DNA of 64,000 nucleotides from Caulobacterales bacterium (GTDB lineage: Bacteria; Pseudomonadota; Alphaproteobacteria; Caulobacterales; Caulobacteraceae): positions 189,001-253,000 of the forward strand of contig JAFLCS010000002.1 of assembly GCA_017302105.1 (NCBI GenBank), in the 5' to 3' direction. Within the stretch, counting starts at the first letter, position 1. Every line of letters starts with the position of its first letter. Below the pieces are notes generated by a model, which was not told the DNA's origin, searched no databases, and was given only the letters and a program-made list of their open reading frames with translations. A program made the position numbers and the translations under genes. This document shows, in pieces, positions 17,189 through 24,776 of the stretch.

Positions 17189-17755
17189 TTGTCGTCAGTG
17201 ACGAAAGATCCGGACGAAGATCTGGTCCTGCGGGCAGGACGCGGCGACGCCGCTGCGTCTCGTGCGCTGGTCGAAAGCAAGCTGCCGCGCATGATGCGGC
17301 TGGCCTATCGTATGCTGGGTGATCGTCAGGCTGCTGAGGATGTGGCGCAGGAAGCCATGCTTCGTGCCTGGAAACAGGCCCCTCGTTGGCAGCCCGGCGC
17401 AGCCAGGTTCGATACCTGGCTGCATCGGGTGGCGATCAACCTCTGCTACGATCACCTTCGGCGTCGACGGGAGGTTCTGAGAGACGTCCTGCCGGATCGG
17501 CCGGACGACGGCCCTGGACCGGATCAGGCCTGGATTGATCGGGACCGGACCCGCCAGGTCGAGGCGGCCCTGCTGGCCCTGCCGGAGCGGCAGAGGGAGG
17601 CGATTGTCCTGTGTCACTATCAGGATCTGAGCCAGGCAGAGGCGGCCGGGCTCATGGAGATCAGCGTGGAGGCGCTGGAGAGTTTGTTGGCGCGAGGTCG
17701 TCGTGGGCTTAAGGCGGCCCTGGCGGACCTGGCACCGGAAAGGACAGTGCAATGA
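17189..17755 (+). CDS. ECF-type RNA polymerase sigma factor
   Basis: A 188-residue sigma-70 family protein with region 2 (MMRLAYRMLGDRQAAEDVAQEAMLRAW cut across residues 32-60) and region 4 (LLALPERQREAIVLCHYQDLSQAEAA, around 129-155), with no regions 1 or 3. The TTG at 17189 has GAGGCAG about 5 bases before it; a GTG at 17198 is an alternative. The stop overlaps the ATG of the next membrane protein, the usual arrangement of an ECF factor with its anti-sigma factor. The signal may relate to metals or envelope state, judged only from neighbours. Confidence 0.88.
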   Translation: MSSVTKDPDEDLVLRAGRGDAAASRALVESKLPRMMRLAYRMLGDRQAAEDVAQEAMLRAWKQAPRWQPGAARFDTWLHRVAINLCYDHLRRRREVLRDVLPDRPDDGPGPDQAWIDRDRTRQVEAALLALPERQREAIVLCHYQDLSQAEAAGLMEISVEALESLLARGRRGLKAALADLAPERTVQ

Positions 17756-18150
17756 CCGTGGGGCTGAAGCGGTTTAAGCAGATTATGGATGCCTATGGGG
17801 CGGACCCGACGCGCTGGCCTGAGGCCGAGCGGGCCGAGGCCGAGGCCCTTCTGGCGACAAGTTCCGATGCGCGCCAGATGCGTGATGAAGCGGAACTTCT
17901 GGATGCCTGGCTCGATGCAGCGACTACGCCGGATGTGTCCGAGCTGACATCTCGACGGATCCTCAAACAGGCACCTGGGTCCACGCGGATGTTGAGTTGG
18001 GGTTCGGGCGCGGGCTGGGCGGCGGCGGCGGCGGCCGGCGTCGTGCTGGGATTGTCGCTCGGCAATCAGTTTCAGCTGTCGAGCCAGGCCGACGATGGGC
18101 TGGAACAGGCGATGACCTGGAGCGTCGATGAGGCGGAGTATTTCGGATGA
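17752..18150 (+). CDS. Single-pass membrane protein, putative anti-sigma factor
   Basis: A 132-residue protein with a cytoplasmic N-terminal part of about 80 residues, one transmembrane segment near residues 84-102 (GWAAAAAAGVVLGLSLG) and a short periplasmic tail. It begins close to an RYGADPTRWPE-like motif (MDAYGADPTRWPEAERAEAE), which recurs in alphaproteobacterial proteins encoded after ECF sigma genes. No zinc-type HxxxCxxC motif is present, so it is not a classical ZAS anti-sigma factor. The ATGA overlap with the sigma gene and the ATGA overlap with the following gene make a three-gene operon. Anti-sigma function is inferred from position and topology. Confidence 0.7.
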   Translation: MTVGLKRFKQIMDAYGADPTRWPEAERAEAEALLATSSDARQMRDEAELLDAWLDAATTPDVSELTSRRILKQAPGSTRMLSWGSGAGWAAAAAAGVVLGLSLGNQFQLSSQADDGLEQAMTWSVDEAEYFG

Positions 18151-18629
18151 CCGATCGGGGTCTCAAAATCGCCCTGGGTGTTTCCGTAGCGCTGAACATC
18201 TTCGTGGTCGGGGCCGTCGCAGGGGTGCTGGTCGCAGGCCTCCGCGGTCTGGATCACCGCACGCACCGCGAGCGCCCGCCGGTCATCCAGATGATCCAGT
18301 CTCTGGATGAGACGGATCGGGCGGCAGCCGAGCAAACCCTGCAGGGGGCTGGCCTTGCTGCGCGCGAAGATTTCGATGCGGCGCGGACCCATCGCTCCGA
18401 AGCCATAAATTTGGCTGGTGCCCAGACTTTTGATCGAGCGGCGGTCGAGGCCGCTCTGGCCCAATCCCGCGCTGCCGAGTTGCGGGGCCGGGACCGTCTG
18501 GAAGGCTCCCTGCTCGATGTCATGCAAGACCTCGACCAGGCCGACCGCCAGCGTCTGGCTCCGGGCCTGGCCCGGCGCAGTCGAGATGGCCGTCGGGATC
18601 GTCGTGGCCCGCCGCGCCGCGAGCGCTAG
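18147..18629 (+). CDS. Periplasmic heavy-metal sensor-like membrane protein
   Basis: A 160-residue protein with one N-terminal membrane segment (ALGVSVALNIFVVGAVAGVL, about residues 9-28) and a helical periplasmic domain of the CnrR/CpxP/Spy type (heavy-metal resistance family). The stretch VIQMIQSLDETDRAAAEQTL resembles the start of that fold. The C-terminus is very Arg-rich (RRSRDGRRDRRGPPRRER). In Cupriavidus CnrR-like proteins sense metal and act with an anti-sigma factor on an ECF sigma factor; the same three-gene logic fits here. Histidines are few, so nickel or cobalt sensing is not established. It ends 4 bp into the convergent PleC-like gene. Confidence 0.65.
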   Translation: MTDRGLKIALGVSVALNIFVVGAVAGVLVAGLRGLDHRTHRERPPVIQMIQSLDETDRAAAEQTLQGAGLAAREDFDAARTHRSEAINLAGAQTFDRAAVEAALAQSRAAELRGRDRLEGSLLDVMQDLDQADRQRLAPGLARRSRDGRRDRRGPPRRER

Positions 18630-21100
18630 GCGGCTTCGGCGCGGGATTTGGCCTGACTCACCGGCAGGATGACTGTGACCGTCGTGCCCTCGCCGGGGGT
18701 GCTCTCCATCTCAAAGCGGCCCTGATGCATCTCGATCAGAGATTTGGTCAGAGCCAGTCCAAGTCCGGTGCCCTGGGTAGCGCGGGCGTGCTTGGTCTCG
18801 ACCTGTTCGAAGGGCTGGGCCAGGCGTGGCAGATCTTCGGCCGAAATGCCGATGCCGTTGTCCGAGACGCTCAGGAAGGCCCAGCCAGACTCGATTCCGG
18901 CCTTGACGATGACGCGCCCACCCCGCGGCGTGAACTTGATGGCATTGGACAGCAGATTGAGCAGGACCTGCTTCAAGGCGCGGAAGTCGGCCTGAATCTG
19001 GTTGTCGGGACCGGCCTCGGTCAAGAGCTTGATGTCCGCTTCCGCAGCCCGCCCGCGCATCAGACGCACGCCGTCTTCGCACAGCTCCGCCAGGTCGACC
19101 GGTTCAAAGTGCATCTGCATCTTGCCGGCCTCGATCTTGGCCATGTCGAGCACATCGTTGATCAGCGCCAGCAGGTGCTGGCCCGAATTGAGGATGTCCT
19201 GACAGTATTCCCTGTAGCGCGCGTCACCCAGCGGGCCGAACATCTCGCCGGCCATGATTTCGGAAAAACCGTTGATCGCGTTCAGGGGCGTACGAAGTTC
19301 GTGGCTCATATTGGCCAGAAACTCAGACTTGGCCTGGTTGGCCGCCTCGGCACGGATCTTGGCGACCTCGTACTTGCGGGCCAGTTCAGACAGTTCGACC
19401 TGATTGACTTCTAGCTGTTCGACCAACTGCTTCAGCTCCGCCTCGCTACGGGCGCGCATGGCCTCCTGGCGCTTGATTGCGGTGATGTCCGCCGCCGTCA
19501 TCACGGAGCCCCCGTCTGCGGTCCGTCGTTCGCTGATCTGAAGCCAGCGTCCATCATGCAGTTCAAACTCGCGCACACCGGCACGACCATCCTGGGCCGG
19601 CCCCTGTGTCTTGATCGCCAGTGATCCGATCTGCATCAAGTCGTCTTTGCGTGCACCGGTCTTGAGCGCCTGTTCCTTGATGCCGAAGGTGTCGGCAAAG
19701 GCGTAGTTGCACAGGATCAGTCGCTCTTGCCGGTCGAACAGGACGAAGGCATCCGAGACGCTGTCGATCGCGTCGCGCAGGCGGCCTTCGGCCGCCATGG
19801 CGCGGGCCTTGGAGCGACGCTCATCGGTGACGTCGATGCCGACGCCTACCAGCTTGTCATAGCCATGGGCCTGGCGCGGGCTCGAGGCCTGGCCGCGCAC
19901 CTCGATCCATCTTGAACGTCCGCCGCTGTGGGCAATCCGGAAGGTCGCTTCGAACTGGCCGTAGGCGGCCGCTTGCCGGAGGGCATGGAGCAGGTGCTGC
20001 TGATGCTCTTGGTTTAGGAGACCGAGAACGTCGTCGCCGGAGGCGCTCGATCCCTGGGTCCAGCCTAGCATCGCGGCCATCTGGTCCGAGAGCTCGACCC
20101 GATCCCGATCCAGATCCCATTGCCAGACGCCGCATCGTGCCGCCTCCACAGCCATCATGAAGCGATGTTCTGAATCGACCTGGATCCGACGCGCGCGATA
20201 GCTCTGGAACAGCAGCAGTCCCGTCAGGCCGATGCCCAAGGCCAGGGGGCCGAGCAGAATCCAGCCCTGGGCGATCAGTTGCCGGACGGAAAAGGTGCCG
20301 GCCATACCGGACCGGCCGGCAACCAGGAGCAGATTGGTGTCGTCGACCGGAGCGACGGCGACGCCGAGAGATTCCCCATCCTGCTGCGGGGCGACTGTTG
20401 CGCCGCTTGAGGCCGTTTCGCGCAGGGTGTCGATCGTCTCGCCGAAGGTCGCACTGACCTCGGTACCGGCCAGATCGTCCGTGCCCGACAGGATGGTGCC
20501 GTCGGTCGCGACCAGAGCTACCGTCGCACCGTTGCCGAAGACCAGAAGGTCATCGACCTCGATGAGGGCGGCCATCGCCCGGTTCTCATTCGTGCGCTGA
20601 ACCAGGACGACGCGGTTGTCGCTGGCACCTTGCCAGGTCGCGGCGGCGTCACTCGGAATCTGAATCTCGCCGAAGGGGATGGTGCCCTCCCTGTGCGTGA
20701 CCGCCAAGATGTCCCTGCCGGAATCCAGGATGGCGACAGCAACCGCGTCATCGCCGGCCAGGCGCTGCCCCAGTTCTGCGGCATCCAGGGGTGCGCGCGG
20801 ATTGGCCGCCAGCCGTTCGCCGCCTGCGGCGAGGGCGGATTCGGTCCGGCTGAACCGGGCCTCAAGTCGGGACGCCGCAACCTCGGCATCATGGCGAAGC
20901 TGCAAGGCCGCCTCGGCGGACGCATCGTGGGGCCGATCCCGGATTTCGCGGGCATAGATGGCCGAATAGGCGACCAGGACGATGGCCGCGACGAGCAAGC
21001 CCATCCGCAGCCAGCCGGGCATGACGACGGCCCCGTCGCGACGGTTGTCATCGCCGGTCCGGCGCCCAGGTTGATTTCCCCTGCGGTCGGGACGCTCCAC
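18626..21100 (-). CDS. pleC: PAS-domain sensor histidine kinase, PleC/DivJ family (probably PleC)
   Basis: An 824-residue membrane kinase. TM1 is near residues 29-48. A periplasmic domain of about 220 residues follows (ALVEVDDLLVF region), then TM2 near 275-297. Two PAS domains lie at about 320-430 and 440-555, followed by a coiled coil. The H-box LANMSHELRTPLNAINGFSE has His600. The following MAGEMFGPLG and LDMAKIEAGKM segments are those of Caulobacter PleC and DivJ. PleC is the polar kinase/phosphatase of DivK and PleD. The architecture fits PleC best; a paralogous kinase is possible. The GTG start at 21100 has GGGAG six bases upstream. Confidence 0.7.
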   Translation of the reverse strand: MERPDRRGNQPGRRTGDDNRRDGAVVMPGWLRMGLLVAAIVLVAYSAIYAREIRDRPHDASAEAALQLRHDAEVAASRLEARFSRTESALAAGGERLAANPRAPLDAAELGQRLAGDDAVAVAILDSGRDILAVTHREGTIPFGEIQIPSDAAATWQGASDNRVVLVQRTNENRAMAALIEVDDLLVFGNGATVALVATDGTILSGTDDLAGTEVSATFGETIDTLRETASSGATVAPQQDGESLGVAVAPVDDTNLLLVAGRSGMAGTFSVRQLIAQGWILLGPLALGIGLTGLLLFQSYRARRIQVDSEHRFMMAVEAARCGVWQWDLDRDRVELSDQMAAMLGWTQGSSASGDDVLGLLNQEHQQHLLHALRQAAAYGQFEATFRIAHSGGRSRWIEVRGQASSPRQAHGYDKLVGVGIDVTDERRSKARAMAAEGRLRDAIDSVSDAFVLFDRQERLILCNYAFADTFGIKEQALKTGARKDDLMQIGSLAIKTQGPAQDGRAGVREFELHDGRWLQISERRTADGGSVMTAADITAIKRQEAMRARSEAELKQLVEQLEVNQVELSELARKYEVAKIRAEAANQAKSEFLANMSHELRTPLNAINGFSEIMAGEMFGPLGDARYREYCQDILNSGQHLLALINDVLDMAKIEAGKMQMHFEPVDLAELCEDGVRLMRGRAAEADIKLLTEAGPDNQIQADFRALKQVLLNLLSNAIKFTPRGGRVIVKAGIESGWAFLSVSDNGIGISAEDLPRLAQPFEQVETKHARATQGTGLGLALTKSLIEMHQGRFEMESTPGEGTTVTVILPVSQAKSRAEAA

Positions 21101-21180
21101 GCGTCACTCCCATTGATTCGCCCACGAAGAGGAATCCTAACCACCATCAAGGATTCGCGCGAGGCCCTCTGCAGGCGTTG

Positions 21181-21214
21181 CCAAAAAGAGAGCCGGCCGG
21201 GCCCGTCAGGCTCC
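21181..21214 (-). terminator. Possible Rho-independent terminator
   Basis: On the minus strand, downstream of the 21233-21805 gene, GAGCC pairs with GGCTC (21209-21213 and 21190-21194) around a GC-rich loop that can fold further. A short T-run (TTTTT, from 21183-21187) follows. The five-base outer stem is modest, so strength is uncertain. It would separate the hypothetical gene from the PleC-like kinase transcript. Confidence 0.45.
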
Positions 21215-21232
21215 TTGCGGATCGCGTCCGCG

Positions 21233-21805
21233 CTAGGCCGCTTCGATGCGCTGTGCGGCGCGAGGAGCCGCCGCCGACGCTGGAATTTCGCTCACCGACT
21301 TCAGCGCGGTTCGGGCCAGATCCGCCAGCTGCAGCATCTCGGGGGGGGCGTCGTCAGCGGCTTCATCAACGGCCGCGACCAATTGAGCGGCGACGTTTAG
21401 CAGCTCAGGGGATGCGGCTATCAAGCGGGCTTGAAACTCGAGGCGCTGGGGGTCGCGGTCATATTCGGCTCCCGATACGCGCCAGCCACCCTGACCCGAA
21501 GGGTCGGTGACCACGACCGGATGGGTGCCCGGGTGCGGATGGTGCGCGACCTGTGCGGGGATCTGCCACTTGTTCTCGGCGCGCATCAACCGCCAGCCGC
21601 CCATGGCGGATTCGACGACAGGGTCCGCTTCCGGGGCCGCCAATTCGTGCGCCGTGAATTCGCGACCGAGCCCGACATCGTAGGTCACACGCACCGGTTC
21701 GGGGAACCCTTTGGCCCAGATCGGGATCAGCCGCTCAATGGTTGCCCAGGCTCCGAGGGCATCGACCCAGACCCTTTGCCCCTTCTGAAATTGCGCGCGC
21801 GCCAT
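21233..21805 (-). CDS. Conserved hypothetical protein
   Basis: A 190-residue protein that I do not recognise. It begins MARAQFQKGQRVWVDALGAWATIERLIPIW, which reads like a small beta-barrel (SH3/KOW-like) element. A WxL-rich middle follows (MGGWRLMRAENKWQIP), with HHPHPGTHPVVVTDP, a His-rich possible metal-binding loop near residues 89-98. The C-terminal half is helical and Ala-rich (LIAASPELLNVAAQLVAAVDEAADD). There is no signal peptide or membrane segment. A TATAAC hexamer upstream in the minus direction may be its -10 element. Probably restricted to Caulobacteraceae, judging from failure to match any known family. Confidence 0.7.
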   Translation of the reverse strand: MARAQFQKGQRVWVDALGAWATIERLIPIWAKGFPEPVRVTYDVGLGREFTAHELAAPEADPVVESAMGGWRLMRAENKWQIPAQVAHHPHPGTHPVVVTDPSGQGGWRVSGAEYDRDPQRLEFQARLIAASPELLNVAAQLVAAVDEAADDAPPEMLQLADLARTALKSVSEIPASAAAPRAAQRIEAA

Positions 21806-21929
21806 TGGCGTTTTCCCGTTATAGGAGAGTTGACGTTGGCATACAGGCGTTGACAGACCGTTTAGCCAGGGTTGCAGTCGCGCCTGCCGACCTCTGGCGT
21901 CTGCGTCGGCCGGAGGCTATGTCGCGCCC

Positions 21930-23432
21930 ATGATGCAGATGCCCTCGGAAAAAGCCGCCCGGATCCTTGCCGCGTTCGGACACTCGCCCGCCGACGGGAC
22001 GCTACGCGTTCAGTCACCGATCGACGGCTCCGAACTGGCTCGCCTGGTCGAGCACGCGCCGGGTGATGTCGAGGCCGTCATCGGCAGGGCCGTCGCGGCC
22101 TTCCACGCCTGGCGGCGGGTGCCGGCGCCGCGGCGGGGCGAACTGGTCCGTCTGTTCGGCGAGGAACTGCGCGCGGCCAAGGACGATCTGGCGATGCTGG
22201 TGACGCTTGAGGCCGGCAAGGTCACCTCGGAGGGCCTGGGCGAGGTCCAGGAGATGATCGACATCTGCGACTTCGCCACGGGCCTGAGCCGCCAGCTCTA
22301 TGGCCTGACCCTGCCCAGCGAGCGGCCGGGTCATCATATGCGCGAGACCTGGCAACCGCTGGGGCCGGTCGCAGTCATTTCCGCCTTCAACTTCCCGGTT
22401 GCTGTCTGGGCCTGGAATGCGGCCCTGGCTCTGGTCTGTGGCGATCCGGTCATCTGGAAGCCCTCGGAGAAGACGCCCTTGACGGCCCTGGCCACCCAGG
22501 CGGTGTTCGAGCGGGCCGTGGCGCGCTTCGGTGAAGACGCTCCGGCCCATCTGTCGCAGGTGATGATCGGCGGGCGCGAGCTGGGCGAGGCCCTGGCCGC
22601 AGATCCGCGCGTGCCGCTGGTTTCGGCCACCGGCTCGACACGCATGGGCAGGCAGGTCGCTCAGGTCGTGGCCGGGCGGCTGGGGCGCTCGCTGCTGGAG
22701 CTGGGCGGCAATAACGCCATGATCGTCACACCCACCGCCGATCTGGAGCTGGCGGTGCGGGCCATCGCCTTTTCGGCCGTCGGAACGGCGGGGCAGCGCT
22801 GCACCAGCCTGCGTCGCCTGATCGTGCATGAGGATGTGGCCGAGGGCCTGATCGCGCGGCTGGTCAAGGCCTATCCGAGTTTGCCGATCGGCGACCCGCG
22901 CGAGGCCGGAACCCTGGTCGGGCCGCTGATCGATGCCGACGCGGCCGAGGGCTTCACCCGTGCGCTGGACCAGGCCCGAACCGAGGGGGGTGAGGTTCTG
23001 ACCGGGGGCAAGGTGCTGGATCGTCCCGGCCATTATGTCACCCCGGCCATCGTGCGAATGCCAGGCCAGTCGGCGGTGGTCGAGCACGAGACCTTCGCCC
23101 CGATCCTGTATGTGATGACCTATCGCGATCTGGAGGAGGCGATTGCCCTTCAGAACGCGGTGCCGCAGGGACTGAGCTCCTGTATCTTCACCGGATCGGT
23201 ACGGGACTCCGAAGGCTTCCTGTCGGCCTGGGGGTCGGACTGCGGTATCGCCAACGTCAATATCGGGCCGTCAGGCGCCGAGATCGGCGGGGCCTTCGGC
23301 GGCGAAAAGGACACCGGCGGTGGGCGTGAAAGCGGCTCGGACGCCTGGAAGGCCTATATGCGGCGCCAGACCCAGACGGTGAATTTCTCCGACGCCCTGC
23401 CATTGGCGCAGGGCGTGCGCTTCGACGTCTAG
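21930..23432 (+). CDS. amaB: ALDH7-type L-piperidine-6-carboxylate / alpha-aminoadipic semialdehyde dehydrogenase
   Basis: A 500-residue NAD-dependent aldehyde dehydrogenase of the ALDH7 (antiquitin) group, which oxidises alpha-aminoadipic semialdehyde in lysine catabolism. The catalytic Cys291 lies in GTAGQRCTSLRRL. The general-base Glu lies in LLELGGNNAMIV, and the NAD-binding ATGSTRMGRQVA motif is present. The end PSGAEIGGAFGGEKDTGGGRESGSD is the ALDH7 signature. The first two codons are both ATG. The gene stands alone, and no lysine-pathway partner is adjacent. The substrate is inferred from the subfamily. Confidence 0.85.
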   Translation: MMQMPSEKAARILAAFGHSPADGTLRVQSPIDGSELARLVEHAPGDVEAVIGRAVAAFHAWRRVPAPRRGELVRLFGEELRAAKDDLAMLVTLEAGKVTSEGLGEVQEMIDICDFATGLSRQLYGLTLPSERPGHHMRETWQPLGPVAVISAFNFPVAVWAWNAALALVCGDPVIWKPSEKTPLTALATQAVFERAVARFGEDAPAHLSQVMIGGRELGEALAADPRVPLVSATGSTRMGRQVAQVVAGRLGRSLLELGGNNAMIVTPTADLELAVRAIAFSAVGTAGQRCTSLRRLIVHEDVAEGLIARLVKAYPSLPIGDPREAGTLVGPLIDADAAEGFTRALDQARTEGGEVLTGGKVLDRPGHYVTPAIVRMPGQSAVVEHETFAPILYVMTYRDLEEAIALQNAVPQGLSSCIFTGSVRDSEGFLSAWGSDCGIANVNIGPSGAEIGGAFGGEKDTGGGRESGSDAWKAYMRRQTQTVNFSDALPLAQGVRFDV

Positions 23433-24061
23433 GAGCCGGCCGGCGAGATCCGGTTGGAATTCTCACCCTGGCTCCGCTGCCAGCGGTGATAGAGCTTCCA
23501 CACGCCCCAGAATATGAAGAGCAGTGCCACCGGGATCAGCACCGGCATGATGAAGGCCAGCAGCACCGTCCCGACGCTGAGGATGTCCTCCACCAGGCTG
23601 AGGAACGGGTTGGCCATGCCTCCTGTCGTGGCCGTCGAGGCCGCGCGCGTACCGCCCTGGGCCGCACCGAAGGCCAGGGCCGTGGGCGCTCCCACGATGA
23701 TGCCGGCGACGGCGGCGGCGGTCGGGTCGAGCCCGGCAAACACCGAACCGGCGGCCACGGCTCCGGCGATAGGCCGTGCCACAATCCCGACGGCATGAAG
23801 TGCGTTGTCCAGGAACGGAATCTTGTCGGCCACGATCTCGAGCACCGTCGCCAGGCCCAGGGCCGCGATGGCGGTGTTGGAGGTCATCCAGGCCATGCTC
23901 TCGTTCAACTCGATGCCGAACAGATTGAACTTGGCCGCCAGCGCCGCCATCAGCAGCGGGATGAAGATCCGCAGGCCCGATGCCGCCGCCAGGCCCAGGC
24001 CCAGCATCGCCGGCAGAATCCAGGTCTGCATGACATCAAGGGTGGGGATGTAGTCCGGCAT
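23429..24061 (-). CDS. DUF4126 membrane protein
   Basis: A 210-residue protein with a hydrophobic, small-residue-rich core: ILPAMLGLGLAAASGLRIFIPLLM, AGAVAAGSVFAGLDPTAAAVAGIIVGAPTALAFGAAQGGTRAAS split over two segments, and a C-terminal TVLLAFIMPVLIPVALLFIFWG. The G-L-R-x-F-x-P motif near residue 28 and the GxxxxAxxxGxxRA pattern match DUF4126. The function is unknown; proposals include a small-solute or glycine-zipper channel. It is convergent with the ALDH7 gene, with stop codons overlapping by 4 bp. Confidence 0.8.
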   Translation of the reverse strand: MPDYIPTLDVMQTWILPAMLGLGLAAASGLRIFIPLLMAALAAKFNLFGIELNESMAWMTSNTAIAALGLATVLEIVADKIPFLDNALHAVGIVARPIAGAVAAGSVFAGLDPTAAAVAGIIVGAPTALAFGAAQGGTRAASTATTGGMANPFLSLVEDILSVGTVLLAFIMPVLIPVALLFIFWGVWKLYHRWQRSQGENSNRISPAGS

Positions 24062-24264
24062 CAGATCTCACTCCCAATGGTGCGCCTCGGGCCTGCCCCC
24101 GGGGTTGCGTCGGCCGGGTGACAGGTCGTCGGATTGTCCATCTTCAACCTGAACGTCGCCTGACATGACGTCGGACGCTGGCCGGTCGATGCACGCCCCT
24201 CGAGCCAGGCGTCTGAAATGGCCGGATCGGCGGTCGCAATCCTCACCGCCGGTGCGTCCATCGC

Positions 24265-24594
24265 TCAGAACTTCCTGCGACCGCTCACCGTCTCGAAGAA
24301 CATCCGCCAGTCGCCCATCAGACTCCACAGCGGATATTTGAAGGTGGCGGGGCGGTTCTTCTCGAAGACGAAATGGCCGAACCAGGCGAAGCCGTAGCCG
24401 ACCAACGGCATCGCCAGCAGCCACCAGGCGTTACGGGTGGCGACCGCCGCGGCCAGCAACACCAGCACCAGGGCCGAGCCGACGATATGGATGCGCCGGC
24501 ACGTCTGGTTGGAATGCTCGTGAATGTAGAAGGGATAGAACTCTGAAAAGCTCTGGAACCGATCCCCTGAAGCGGGTGTGGGCGCGTGGGTCAT
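24265..24594 (-). CDS. DUF962 / Mpo1-like membrane protein
   Basis: A 109-residue two- to three-pass membrane protein of the DUF962 family, whose yeast member Mpo1 is an Fe(II)-dependent dioxygenase acting on 2-hydroxy fatty acids. The conserved histidines are visible: FYIHEHSNQTCRRIHIVGS (about residues 22-40, His at HEH and RRIH) and FAWFGHFVFEKNRPATFKYP (about 68-87). All parts of the family signature are intact. The 203 bases between it and the DUF4126 gene hold no convincing ORF. It is divergent from the restriction-modification gene. Confidence 0.85.
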   Translation of the reverse strand: MTHAPTPASGDRFQSFSEFYPFYIHEHSNQTCRRIHIVGSALVLVLLAAAVATRNAWWLLAMPLVGYGFAWFGHFVFEKNRPATFKYPLWSLMGDWRMFFETVSGRRKF

Positions 24595-24776
24595 GCCATC
24601 AGGTTCGCGCGGTTAACGCCGGTTGTCGAGAGGCGGTGACCGTGGCCGCATTCCCGGAGCTGGGTGTCCATTTCAAAGGCAAGGGCGGACGTCGTTCCCG
24701 ACCCCACGCAACCGGACGGGGAAAAAGCGTTGCGCGGGGCGGGGGGAGTGGGCCAAGTGGGGCGGGGAGGCCGTGC

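Noticed and set aside
24061-24261. 66-codon minus-strand frame between the DUF4126 and DUF962 genes
   Set aside because: No ribosome binding site, no hydrophobic or domain pattern, and its composition is unlike its neighbours.
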